Both the position numbers and the translations under genes were made by a program. The notes below the pieces were generated by a model. The model was not told the origin of the DNA. It searched no databases and worked only from the letters and a program-made list of their open reading frames with translations. Positions 12,410 to 23,278 of a stretch of DNA of 64,000 nucleotides are shown here, one piece after another. Source of the stretch: Cymbomonas tetramitiformis (Eukaryota > Chlorophyta > Pyramimonadophyceae > Pyramimonadales > Pyramimonadaceae). Position 1 is the stretch's first letter; each line of letters opens with the position of its first letter. Where the stretch lies: NCBI GenBank assembly GCA_001247695.2, contig LGRX02035409.1, forward strand, positions 34,918 to 98,917, in the 5' to 3' direction.

Positions 12410-12681
12410 CTACAATAACAGGTTTTGCTTTGGCATCACAATTGAGGTTTGGTTTACCTTGCCATTATCAGCGGCTATAGGTTCAGCCGCAATTGCACTT
12501 TCAGTTACAGTTTGCGGGCCTTCGCCAGATAATACAGCTGGAAATGTCTCGTAGTAATATTTCAAGAAAGGAGCGGGATATCTCATCCAAAACAACTCCC
12601 CAGAAGCTACGCCTGTCTCGAGACTGCCGCTACCAGTCGGGCCCATTTCTTGTAGTTTAAATGCTGCGCATTTTGTGCCAC
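12410..12681 (-). CDS. Exon 2 of the same unknown gene
   Basis: The exon begins after GCATGCAG. Its first two bases complete a Gly codon, and it then reads GTKCAAFKLQEMGPTGSG, continuing to a stop at 12410. The middle contains ELFWMRYPAPFLKYYYETFP, an aromatic-rich stretch. The C-terminus is Ala/Glu/Thr-rich and ends KQNLLL. The residue order (basic start, central Cys and His, aromatic block) gives no family match that I can name. The whole gene lies between the subterminal repeats of the hAT-like element. Confidence 0.6.
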
Positions 12682-12807
12682 CTGCATGCGTCAGTTGTGT
12701 AGAACGAAAGTGAGAACAATCGACGCTAATGCAATCAACGAAGTAAAATGTTGAAAATACATCGGGCGTTTGTGTGAGAGAATATCAAATGGCGCCACAT
12801 CACGCAC

Positions 12808-13021
12808 CTGGAAACGTGTGTAAAGCGTCGAACTCGACAGCAGTGCACATATACTCGAGGGTCCTCTCTTCTGTCAACGGAGCTCCGCTTGGACTCTCCC
12901 AGTAGTCGCCAGGCACTTTGATATGTTTTCCTATCACTTCAAGAGGTTTGCTCAGACACGGGTATTTTGTGAAGGCATGGTCTGTGAGCTGGGTAGCAGT
13001 AGGTTTCTTCTTTCTGCCCAT
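12808..13021 (-). CDS. Exon 1 of an unknown two-exon gene carried by the hAT-like element
   Basis: Starting at the ATG whose complement ends at 13021, the exon encodes a basic N-terminus (MGRKKKPTATQL) and ends in phase 1 at CCAG|GTGCGTG. The intron (12682-12807, 126 bp) ends in GCATGCAG. Joining to the second exon gives a 161-residue protein with no internal stop. The junction residues read HTFPGGGTKC. I do not recognise the family. The segment KHIKVPGDYWESPSG is followed by EYMCTAVEFDALHTFPG. It could be a cargo or captured gene, or an uncharacterised element protein. Clean splice sites at both ends of one intron make it a credible gene. Confidence 0.62.
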
Positions 13022-13591
13022 GATTTAGGTGGTGGTGCGTCCGACGTCTCCGTATTTGTAGCCTCCAACACCTTGACCTAGGAACGAACGATTTAGAAAG
13101 TGTGGACTGTGACTCGTCTTTCGCACATGACTGTCAGCGTATCGATGACATATGATTGGCTCCAACGTCCAATACCCACGTGGGTTCGTGGGTTTCGTGG
13201 GTTTTTTTGAAAATCAGAACCCATGATATGGGTTTTTAAAAAAATCGGAACCCATGATATGGGTTTTAAAAAAATCGCCGACCCAACCCATAACCCATGG
13301 GTTTTGCCGGAATCATGAACAGGATTGCCCGCTGCCTTACCCCCCTTCCTCAACCCCCACCCTTCGATCCCCCTCCCCGGACCCTCCTCCCCTGATCCCC
13401 CCCTCTCCCACCACCACCCGTCTCCCTCGTCGCCCTGTCGCCCCGTCCCCCCGTCGCCCTGTCGCCCCGTCCCCCCGTCCCCGTCCCCCCCTGTCCCCCG
13501 TCCCTCTGCCCCCGTCGAATAAATAGATATATATCAAGGTATCAAATAACTGAAAATAACGTTTCGTGTGGAGCAGTCATGTCGACATTTA

Positions 13592-13964
13592 TAGACTGCG
13601 TGTTGAAATTTATTATTATATCCGCGCGGTTCTACCGGACGACCGGAAAGGTTGACACAGTTTCTGAATCACTGTGAATTAGTTCGATCTGCTCGGTGAC
13701 ATACACCGCGATCAGGATTCCAGGTCGTGTCACGGCAACTCATATACTGCTAGGTATATCTGCTCAATACCTTCACGAGTATGTTGAAATTTATTATTAT
13801 ATCCGCGCGGTTCTACCGGACGACCGGAAAGGTTGAACACAGTTTCTGAATCACTGTGAATTAGTTCGATCTGCTCGGTGACATGCACCGCGATCAGGAT
13901 TCCAGGTCGTGTCACGGCAACTCATATACGGCTAGGTCTATCTGCTCAATACCTTCACGAGTAT
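13592..13964. repeat. Right TIR of the outer element duplicated in tandem (190-bp period)
   Basis: The segment starting TGTTGAAATTTATTATTATA occurs at 13592 and again at 13782, each running through GATCAGGATTCCAGGTCGTG to CTTCACGAGTATG. The left TIR of the element is single. The extra copy therefore arose after insertion, or by slipped repair at the terminus. Confidence 0.85.
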
Positions 13965-14288
13965 GTTAATTAAAGGGTGTGAACGAACCGCTGTTGAGCA
14001 AGGAAGTAAGATACCTTATGGGGACGCGGTTCGGCCCGGAATCAAATTGGTCGGCCCGTTTTCGGTCCGATCGGTCCAAACTCTAAAATGCCCGAAATTT
14101 TTAATCTTAAGTATGAGAAAATGCAAAAATCGCAAAATTTTCATCAAAATTTAGAAGTTTGCGCCAAATTGGTTCGGCCCCAAAGCAATTTCTCTTTTGG
14201 CCTCTCTTCGGCCCGGGCCTCATTTTGGCGACTCAGTTCGGCCAGGGCCGGCCAATCGGGGTAAGATATCTTCCCTGCTGTCGAGGGA

Positions 14289-14952
14289 AAACAGTGCCGT
14301 GTGTTTATTGTTATTAAGCATGCAAATGCAAGTTATCGCTTGCTCGCCCCAACTTTGTTGCGCTACTGCAGGCACACCCCCTTGTGATTTTAATCACATT
14401 AACTGAAGTACTTTTTTTTTAACGTTCGTAAGGAATATAAATTTGTTCACAAGGCGAATACATTTTTTTTGGCTATTGATCGACCTCATCCGCAACCGCA
14501 TCAGCTTCGTTTGCAGTCGCGACTGCAAGCTAAGTTGATGCGGTTCAAGATAGGGTCGACTAATTCACGGCAGCCGAGGGGTGCTCATGCGTTCTAGCGC
14601 AAGTAACTTGGCAGATATATGCGTATCAATAATATGAATATATCTTGGAAGTTTCAGGGCATACCTCGGCTGCCGTGAATTGGTCGACCCTATCTTGAAC
14701 CGCATCAACTTAGCTTGCAGTCGCGACTGCAAACGAAGCTGATGCGGTTGCGGATGGGGTCGATCAATAGCTATTAAAACAGTATTCGCCTTGTGAATAC
14801 GTTTATATTACTTATGAACGTTTAAAAATGCACTTCATGTAATGTGATTAACCGAAACACAAGGGGGTGTGCCTGCAGGAGCGCAATAAAGTTGGGACGG
14901 ACAAGCGATGAACCTATATTTCCATATTTGATAACTTACGAACGGCACTGTT
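14289..14952. mobile_element. Foldback element with arms of about 300 bp
   Basis: The sequence is close to a full palindrome. The left arm contains CCGCAACCGCATCAGCTTCG and GACTGCAAGCTAAGTTGATG, and the right arm contains their complements, out to AACAGTGCCG and CGGCACTGTT at the ends. The outer arms also share the CACACCCCCTTGTG and GGCGAATAC segments. The small unpaired centre is near 14620. Related single arms occur at 58590-58790 and 39250-39420. No protein is encoded. Confidence 0.85.
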
Positions 14953-14959
14953 GACTGTG

Positions 14960-16489
14960 ACATTCAGCGTTTGCGACTGCCTACGACCGGGAATGGGGAA
15001 AGCGAAACGTGCATGGGGAATTTGGAAGCGTTTGTACTGTTCTGCACGAGTATTGCGTATACGTTTGGCGTCTCCCTTTGAAGATTCTCTCAAAAAGTTG
15101 TAAACATAATTAAAGAATGTTGCGTAATACTTATTCCCAAGAAAACCTTAAGGATTTATTCCCGGTTCTCGTTTTTTGATTCCTGCGGAATCATTATCCC
15201 CCTACTCTCGCCAGCCATAAAAATTACGAGCTTCGGCCGCTGCGCCGCGGCCGCTTCGATTCTCGACAGACACCCCGAAAAGCATAAAAGCAGCTCGCGA
15301 CCTCCAGCTTCCACCGAAAACCAAAAATAATAGATATATGTGAAAAATGTAAGTGAAGGGGTATAGATATATACAACGTTGTATGTATGTGTGCGTGTAT
15401 GTATTTTAAAACCCTGCCGCCGGAGGCTCTGATTAGTGAGAGTTACGAGGACCCAACGCAAGAAGCGAAATCGGGCAGTAGAGTATAGGGCTCCAACGCT
15501 CTATGCATGCATCTGACCCCCTTTAGCCTTTTTATTGGCTCATTCTTCGTGCATTTCCATCGGAACTCGTCGTTTAGATGCACCAATGACCGTTCAGAAT
15601 TTCTTCAGTTCCGATGGCGATGCTATTTCGTTCCGATGCGCCTTCCGATGGAGCCAAAAAAGATTCGCAAGGACCCACGCGAATATTTCCAGCATTTTCC
15701 TTCGGTTCGATGGAGACAGTTTACGTAGATGGAGTCCATCTCAACGAGAATAAATTATCAATGCGGATATCACGTAATCGGTAAATATCTCCGTCGATTT
15801 CTTGATATTATTATTGATCGAGCAACCCTCGTCAATTCTAAGGATTTCCCGCGAAGATGGTGACGTGTCGCCTTGTAAAGAAATAGGGGAATATACCCGT
15901 TCGGTATATTCAGGTGTGATAATCAGAGACGCAGTTGAGTGCTTTTGGAATACCAACGTAAACTGAATAAATGTGTGATAACTTAATAAACCTAATCCTA
16001 AACCCGGAACAGTCACTCGGACTAAGTAGTACTGTACTCGTACTCGTACCCTCACACCCTAGTCACAATCTCAGTCTATCTGGACCCTCTGACTCAGGGA
16101 CCTGCCTGTCAGGGCTGCCTGGTCAGAACTCAATACACCACCTCCATACTGGAGATGGTGCCTAGGATGCTAGAAATACAGTGAAAGTCAGTGCTGAAGA
16201 ACACAGCAAACAAGTTCAGCAGCAGAGCTGCACCACCTACTGTGTCATTCTGATAATGTTCGGGTTAAAACTGCCGGATAAAACAGGCTACTGCAATTTT
16301 AAAGCTCGATTGAACGACAGCTGCAAACACAGATAAATTGCAAACCACAAATTGAAGAAGTCATCTCAAAATTGAAAACCATTTCCAAAACAGAGCACGG
16401 CAAACTGAGTGAAGCCCATTGTAGAAGTTGCCGTGGTCAAAGTAAAGCCGTACACCAGCAGTCTGCCGGTGTAGCTACATCCAGAGTCC
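14960..16489. other. Stretch with no supported gene
   Basis: The segment 14988-15090 (GGAAGCGTTTGTACTGT to GTCTCCCTTTGAAGATT) is a repeat that recurs at 43290-44340, where it is split by a pogo-like insertion. Around 16000-16170 a region rich in CCTAAACCCG and CTCAGGGACC resembles 35340-35500. Nothing else is recognisable. Confidence 0.55.
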
Positions 16490-17360
16490 CGCCGTCAGTC
16501 TACCTCGTCTATGCCAGAGCCATAGCCAGAGTCGGTGTCAGAGCCCTCCGACTGCAGCTCGAGGCCATAAGAGGAAGGGTTGTCATAGAAAACAGCTTGC
16601 GGAAGGACATACAGGTCGGGTAAAGATGGCAGCGATGTTGTTGTTGCCAGCCCGATGATAGAGCGGGGCGGTGACGTCAACTCCGTAGCGGTCGTCAATG
16701 TAGAGACCACCACCACGAGCGGAGCCGTGATCCATGTTCAGGGATGGCTGCTTTACGTCCTTCCGGTCATAATCAGGAGATTGCGGAGCACCATCGGGCG
16801 AGGGCGGAGCCCAATCCGGCACCACCACCTGCGGGTGCGATGGCCCGGGGTACCAGGTCCACCCGTGCGGGTTGTGGTCACTCGCGTAGTGCCCTTCCGG
16901 CCTCCAGTAGATAGTCCGGTGGAGGGACTACCGCCGCCGGCTGCGCCTCCTCAGCAGGCATGCCTCCGCCCGAAGCCCCACCGAGTCCGGCCGCACCGGC
17001 GAAGCTGAACCTCAAGAGACCACGGAAGCAGGCAAGCAAGAGTAGATTGGGCCGAAGGCCAGGGGGCGGAGCACCGCATCCCATCACCTGTCGTGGGCGG
17101 TCGGCCGATCATGCACCACATGATGTCTCCACGAATGATTTCCCCGAATCCGATTGACCAAGCTCTTCCACCTCCGAGCCCGCCAAGAACTCGTCGATTG
17201 AAAGATGCTCGCATGTGTTTGCCGGCTCCACGAATGATTCTTTGATCGGCTCAAAAGAGCACGTCGCCGCCGAGATCAGCGGGTCAAGAGTATAATTATG
17301 GCGGGTCAAGATACTTGTGCTCTTTGGGACTATCGCATCTGTGACGTTAACCTTTTCCAC
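16490..17360 (-). pseudogene. Degenerate C-terminal part of a gag-like protein
   Basis: On the minus strand, pieces in shifted frames match the C-terminal half of the intact gag at 40253-42835. MGCGAPPPGLRP followed by a hydrophobic run parallels its RGCGAPPWGFG plus membrane segment, and VPDWAPPSPDGAPQSPDYD parallels its YWDAPPSPDYSPGP. Frameshifts and stops break the region. It lies 3' of the gag N-terminal half at 18512-20086 on the same strand. The two may be one copy split by about 1.15 kb, either an insertion or an intron. Confidence 0.55.
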
Positions 17361-18511
17361 CTTTGCTGCACGTACACGTGTGTGCTTAGAGTGTGGTCGG
17401 CCGTGACCATAACTACGTACGCGTGTTGCACAAGGCTTCTCTGGGCCTCAGTTGGCTCCAAAGGCCTTCACACAACTTCTACCTGTAGAAAGCAACACCT
17501 CTGAAACACACCCAGAATAGTCTTTTTTGTTGCTTTCCTCGGCCAGTGCAAAAGTCTGGACTGGTGGACTTATTTTCTGGAAGTGCAACCGCGTTACCAA
17601 CCCGCCAGCACCTCGTGACAAGGCCAATAATAAGTCTGACAAGCATTCCATGGGCACTCTGTTCGCAGCTTATCTCTCTCCACATCTTCTAAGCCTCCAG
17701 ATCTTCTCGGTCAATTTCCGCAGCTTTTCCCTCTCACGCCCCTGTCGTGTACATGTCATTGGATGCCTCGCCTCTTTGCAAGGCCCCCTGCATATGATGC
17801 ATTTGTTGTTCTCTTAAATCATTGCCGTACTAATAACCTAGTAATCGGCTGACTAGAACCAGACATCAATGGTAGGTGAGAGAGAGAGAGAGAGAGAGAA
17901 CTTTGAGCAGGGGAGAAAACATGCCAACGATTTCTGAGCATTTTGGGGAAATTTTTAACCTCTTGCTCCACGACCGTGTAATCTTTTGTATATACTGTAA
18001 CGATATGCAAGGTACATGGATACCCACACGTCTCGATACTATTTGCCAATACCGCATTCGTACCGACAATAAGTATGAGCTATTTGCCCAGCAGCAGCTC
18101 ATCCATATTTTTTATCATTGAACAAACACGCCACCTGGCTAGCTATACAGTGGAGTAGATATATATCTAAGCGCGCCACGGAAATGTAACGCTCCGAAAG
18201 TATTCTTTACTTATATTGGGATCGTTCATGTGCAGTGCGTTCGGACACATCAGTGCGCAGTTGACGACGCAATTTTGGTCGGAAAGCCATTTTGAGGGTC
18301 TGAGGTAGTTCAGGGCTTAGGTCTTAACGAACGTTATTTGGGGTTTTATTAGCGGGTATCAAATTTCTCGCAAAGATCTGGTGTGCTACTCATTTTCATA
18401 ATCCGCTTCAATGTAGAGATGAAGCAGTTCCCATTTGATTCAGGCAAAACACCCGAAGTACGTTTGTTGAGAGGTCCATACGAACGCGCTTCATATATAG
18501 GGTCTGCGTAT

Positions 18512-20086
18512 TTAGTATATACCAATGTTCTCGGCGAACGTGAAAGGCTCCTCGTCCTGTCGCACAAAGGGGTGATCATGTCGAGCACAGAGCTGAGCAA
18601 AGGACGTGTCGTCCTCAGCGTCGAACGGGGTCTGGAAGTCGGACACGAGCCCGTCGGCGCCGTCGGCTTGCTCAAGCACGCACTCGTCGCACTCGATGTC
18701 GGCGGTGGGGCAATTCGCAGAGTCGTGCCAGAAACCTGGAGGGCAACGAACGCACTCTGGGACGAAGGCTTTGGAGACGAAGTGGAAGGACACGGCGTGC
18801 ATGCCGAAGTGCTTCTCGCCGCGGCGTCCATGTTGTTGAGACCAATTCCCGCCCTTCGCGAGGGGGGAGACGGCAAAGCGGTGGTGTCGTTGTCGTCCAT
18901 GGAACTTGCCATCCCTACGACGGTTTTGGCGGTCACGCCAGGAGGAAGGGGGAAAATGCACACCTGGCTTGCCCGTGCTCTTGCCCGTAGGTGGAGCCGG
19001 CCAGCGTGTCGTCGGCTCGTCGTTCTCATTCCCGTCGGAGAGCGAAGCAAGGACTTTGTTGGCGGCGTCGATATGAAATTGGAAGTCCTTAATCAGCGCC
19101 TTGACGTCCATGTCGGACGGCAGACCAGAGTACGCGACTCCGACGGTGGTAGCAGCGGAGGGAAGGTGCTGCTTAACGCGGCCGGAGTTCGCTTGCTCCC
19201 AAACCTCAAGGATGTGCGCGAAGATGTCTTCGGGCTCGACCTTGGCCAACTCAACGCCCAATCGAAGGGGTGTGATGACCTTGTTGTAGAAGTCGGTGTC
19301 GAGGGAAGCCAGCAGTTGTTTCTTGGCGATCATGTCGTCGAGAGGCCCAGAAGCTCCATTGCCAATCGCGGTTAAGCAGGCATCAAAATCCTGAATTAAC
19401 GGGTCAGGGTCTCGCTTGGAGTCAAAGAAAATGGAGCAAAGCTCCTCGTAGTGTCCAAGAGGTCGAACTACACGAGGAATCAACCGTTTGGTGACCTCGA
19501 GGAGAGCACGCTTGCCATCGCGTGGCGAAGCCCTCCCCGAAGCCTCCACCCAACATCGTGCTGTCGAATTTGGAGATGTCAACGATGCCAAAGTCGAGAA
19601 GAGAATCCCATTGTCGATGGCGTTCACCTCTTTGGTCGCATCAGCCAGATCAAAAGGGACGTTGTTGTTGGGGTCTTTTACCCGGCACGGGCGGAGCATG
19701 CAAGGCTGCAATGACGATTTACGGATGCGAAGTTGTATGGCACTGAGATTAAGGTATGCGTACGATAATGTACGCAATGTGATATTGTGGTGACGAGGCG
19801 CACCCGTTTCCAGTAAATAATGGCTCAAATATAATAACAGGTCACTGACCGTATCAGATATTCGCACCAAAGAATACTGTAATTTTCTACCAATATCGAT
19901 GCTAACACGAATATAATACGCCGCACTCCGTCGGTAGTCAGATACATTTGTGCACGATACGTAACAAATCGGTTCTGTCTCCTGAGCGGCACTTTGGACT
20001 CCGCTAGTTAGCTTACACACAAACAATACTGGCAATTCGTAAGTGGCGTACGGTAGATATACCGGAGTATGACTTTGTTGACACAA
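18512..20086 (-). CDS. Gag-like protein of an LTR-type retroelement (remnant)
   Basis: A 524-residue minus-strand frame. The likely real start is an internal Met near 19699, because residues 1-129 look like translated leader. The core aligns by eye with the gag at 40253-42835: LFSTLASLTSPNS, then WVEASG, then DGKRALLEVTKRL, then DPDPLIQDFDACL. A zinc knuckle CVRCPPGFWHDSANC (C-X2-C-X5-H-X4-C) follows a basic stretch, as expected for a nucleocapsid. The C-terminal FDAEDDTSFAQLCARHD matches the other copy's EHDGERFDALC. No pol, protease or LTR pair was found nearby. A GT at 18514/18513 (TTG|GTATAT) could be a donor joining to the C-terminal pieces at 17360, which remains speculation. Confidence 0.72.
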   Translation of the reverse strand: MCQQSHTPVYLPYATYELPVLFVCKLTSGVQSAAQETEPICYVSCTNVSDYRRSAAYYIRVSIDIGRKLQYSLVRISDTVSDLLLYLSHYLLETGAPRHHNITLRTLSYAYLNLSAIQLRIRKSSLQPCMLRPCRVKDPNNNVPFDLADATKEVNAIDNGILFSTLASLTSPNSTARCWVEASGRASPRDGKRALLEVTKRLIPRVVRPLGHYEELCSIFFDSKRDPDPLIQDFDACLTAIGNGASGPLDDMIAKKQLLASLDTDFYNKVITPLRLGVELAKVEPEDIFAHILEVWEQANSGRVKQHLPSAATTVGVAYSGLPSDMDVKALIKDFQFHIDAANKVLASLSDGNENDEPTTRWPAPPTGKSTGKPGVHFPPSSWRDRQNRRRDGKFHGRQRHHRFAVSPLAKGGNWSQQHGRRGEKHFGMHAVSFHFVSKAFVPECVRCPPGFWHDSANCPTADIECDECVLEQADGADGLVSDFQTPFDAEDDTSFAQLCARHDHPFVRQDEEPFTFAENIGIY

Positions 20087-20099
20087 TTCTGATACCGTA

Positions 20100-22620
20100 C
20101 GCGGCCGTTTGGTCGTGTCATGTAACTCACGGAGACCATGTTGCCGGTGGTATCACCCGGTGTACATGTAAGTCGCGCTCCGTGTAATATCGGATGCCTC
20201 TGTTGCTTGGCACATGCCAGTCGCTTTTAGTAAGCCGGCGTGTAATTACATGTAGTTGAACTTCAGCGGCGGTCGGTTCGTTCGGGGTCGCCAGCGGTCA
20301 CGGTGAGACCAGATGCGGATATCATTCCAGCGAAGGACTGGTCGGGCAGGTGCTGCTCCAGGGCGGGTTTACCGGGCGCATGCGCGCGGCATCCTCGCTC
20401 GCGACACCACCGACTCCGTATCTGTCAGTTATGTGATGGTCTGACGTATATTTTCCATGACAGATGCAGTTATTATATAATTTCGTCAAAACACTATGTA
20501 GGAGTTGCAGATTTTAGTTATGTTCATCTCTAATCCCCCTGCGCAGCAGAACTTATTTTCTCTCGATCGGACGGAGACGTTTGATAGACAACCTGCGACA
20601 TTTGCCCCGTATTGTATCGTGTGCACAGAAATACCTTTGTTAGTAGATGCCTCCTACACGGTCGGCGTGAGAATACCCTGGACATCGCATGGGTTTCCGC
20701 GACGACGAACCGAACCGTCGAGCGGGGATTCCCGTCGAATACGCCTTCTTTACGTACTCGGTTAAACTGACCCAGACAAGTTGCATACACGATGCAGGCA
20801 CATCAAATCAATCCCTTCAAGGCAAATCGATTATAGTGCCGTCTGGAGAATTCTGTGCATATATATGTCGTCGAAAACGTTTACTGTGAGTGACACAGCT
20901 GCTGGTGCAGATTGGTGATATACAAATTTGTAGTTGATTCCATCAACGAGTACGTACATTTATTATCCATTTGTTTCCGGGTATGTGAACGCACAGAAGC
21001 CGGCGTGCTGCACGCATTGCACCCACTCATGTATTTCGCGCATGCGATATCGATCATGGGCACCGCCTGGGCACGGTATGCCAGTTCGTCGATGGCGTTG
21101 CGCTTGATGATATAAGATTATATGAATGTTTGCCGGTGTTTATGTATGTTGCTGCCTGGGTTGACGATTGCGCTCAACGACGAATGGCTAGTAGTGACGA
21201 AATGAAGTAGTCGCAGACAGTAAACGAAGGGGTCAGAAATATGCACAATGCATGCTGTCGTCAACGAACCCCGACATCTCATGTCGCGCGTGGAGTCTAC
21301 TTGGCACCCAGCGCGCAATGCAAACATTCGGCTATGTGCGCGCGATTTACCGTATGTATGCTCGGAGACATGCTAAAAAAGTTTATCAGGGTATCACACA
21401 GTCCTCCGAATTCAAACTTTTGGTCGCAGATCCAAGTAGATCGGCCGGTTAAAAACGGTGGTGTATTTTCAGAATTACCCACGGGTTTCATGCTTAATTA
21501 AGATACTAGAGAAAACAACGATTTCCGGCAATCTCAGGTTTCTGCATGTTTTTTCACGCAAGTTCGAACATCCAATTCGTGCAAATCTCGCACGTAATCC
21601 CACCCACGCACCAAAAGCAGTACTTATATACAAAATCTGAAAATTTGGCATTGACATCGCGGCCTCGATACAATTCTTTCGTGGATACCGTCGCCATTTT
21701 GCTTAGTTTCAAGAAGCGGTCGCGTCTCCGCGCGAGTCAAATAGTCGTAGAAAACAGAGGCACTACGTGTTCGTGTCGTCCCCAAGTCTGACATTTCTGA
21801 AAACACCACACACATGGTTGAACATGCTGTGCTCTAGAGGGGGTTTTTGGGAGTGCACTGATATGAATATGTTCAACGCGTCAGAAACTGAAACACAACT
21901 ACCGACAAATACAGTACATGAAACTAGGCATATGCCACACGCTGTTAGTATGTAGTAGCACACGCACATCAAGTAGATCGAGTGGTGCGTTGTCTGGCTT
22001 CTTTATCCTTATATTATAAAACAATGATATGTCACATATGTCATTGCATCCGGCGCCTACGATGTTGAGTTGAGAAAAACTAGAAGGGAGCATCCGATCA
22101 TTAAACAAATGCCCTGAATACTTTTCCGGACGGTATTGACCACTGTACGTGGGGGGGAGCCAGCAACAGCACTCGTCTGGTGAGCCGGACACACGAAATA
22201 ATTATTCGAGCCAAACAAATGACGATAGCATTTATATGTGACCACATTGTGTGTGTGCGCGCGCGCGTGTGCATTCGAGTGGGCATTATACGATCGTGGT
22301 GGCATATATTCAACGGTAGGAAACGGCTGGCAAGCACGCACAATCGCATAATGTTCGCCAGCCTGCATACCATTATCAATTCAGGGTGACGCGTTATTAG
22401 CTGCTCCAGTCAAATGATGCTAAATGCTGACACCGACATATTTCTATCTGTGTGGACTTGCCCGTCGTCTTTCTGGATGTATCTACGCTGCTCGTGCTCA
22501 ACTGCAACTGTGTTGAGCAAGCAAACACACACGCCCGTATTTTTGAAAACTTCCCATCACGCCACTTGCAGGGCAGTAACATGAAATGTGTGAGCACCCG
22601 CCAAAGGTAGGCTCTGTGAG
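20100..22620. other. Stretch with no supported gene
   Basis: Only short, unmatched frames occur. Near 20190-20225 a roughly 35-bp piece (complement ACTGGCATGTGCCAAGCAAC) recurs at 51115 and 61265 in related form. At 22628-22660 and 23050-23095 there are outward-facing copies of a CCGCGGTGG/CAGGACGGTATCAA repeat that also forms the ends of the foldback at 37282-37587. Confidence 0.5.
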
Positions 22621-23278
22621 ACAATGATCAGGACGGTATCAAACACCGCGCAGGGAGATCGCAATATTTATACATGATGTGTGTGTATATTGCAACAATG
22701 AACAGCCTAATCAATATCTCCATGATACGTATGTGGGTGTGTGAATATCTCAGCCGTCTCCTTGAAATCTAGACCACGCACACGAAGTACGGTTCAGAGA
22801 TTGCAAGGTAGCATATGATATGTATGTTTATTTTCATCTGAGGTTACCTCTACACATATACATTATGTATACCTCTACCTGTGTATGTATACAGGGACGT
22901 GCTCTATTTTGAATACCACGCGGGAAAGTGTGAGTCGAGGACTCGTTCAGTAGAGTAGGTGTGCCCACTTTCAACCAATTATGAAATAGTTCCGGACACT
23001 GGCTTGCCCTAGGTAACTATAATTATGCTGAGTTGACATTATAGCTTTCTTCCCCCCGCGGTGGCGTTGACACAGTCCTGAAGTCTTCCCACCGGCCCTG
23101 CTCTAAGGTAGTTGCCCATGTTTATTGCCTTGTAATATCATCCACAACGCGTCAGGGAGTATACATATTGTATATACCACCTGTATTTTCTTGCATGGTC
23201 ACAAATACAATATTTCATCGATGTTGAGGCTGCTCGATTTTGCCAGCATGAGTATGCGTAGCCGAAGTTAATAATTAT

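Larger units (their letters stand above)
11864..13327. mobile_element. hAT-like element (19-bp TIR, 8-bp target duplication) carrying a spliced gene
   Basis: The ends are CAATCCTGTTCATGATTCC and its exact reverse complement (13309-13327). CCCGCTGC occurs immediately outside both ends (11856-11863 and 13328-13335), a perfect 8-bp duplication. Eight-base duplications and short TIRs starting with CA are typical of hAT transposons. Subterminal regions contain repeated palindromic AACCCATGATATGGGTT motifs on both sides, typical of transposase-binding repeats. Inside are a palindrome-rich tandem array and a two-exon minus-strand gene. No hAT transposase domain is visible. Removing the element rejoins a C-rich tract, which supports the insertion. 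Confidence 0.85.
9922..13969. mobile_element. Long-TIR DNA transposon (MULE-like), host of a nest of other elements
   Basis: The left terminus (9922 to about 10230, starting ATACTCGTGAAGGTAT) is inverted at the right (about 13490-13964, ending ATACCTTCACGAGTAT), giving terminal inverted repeats of about 290 bp. Flanks are GTTAAAGGG (9913-9921) on the left and GTTAATTAAAGGG (13965-13977) on the right. This is consistent with an 8-9-bp target duplication disturbed by a 4-bp insertion. Very long TIRs with 8-9-bp duplications are typical of Mutator-like elements, so the superfamily call is inference. No transposase is visible. The interior consists of inserted elements at 10329-11715 and 11864-13327 plus C-rich simple sequence. 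Confidence 0.7.

Noticed and set aside
18383..19375. 330-codon + strand ORF
   Set aside because: It is the antisense shadow of the gag frame at 18512-20086. The gag side has the zinc knuckle and matches a second copy.
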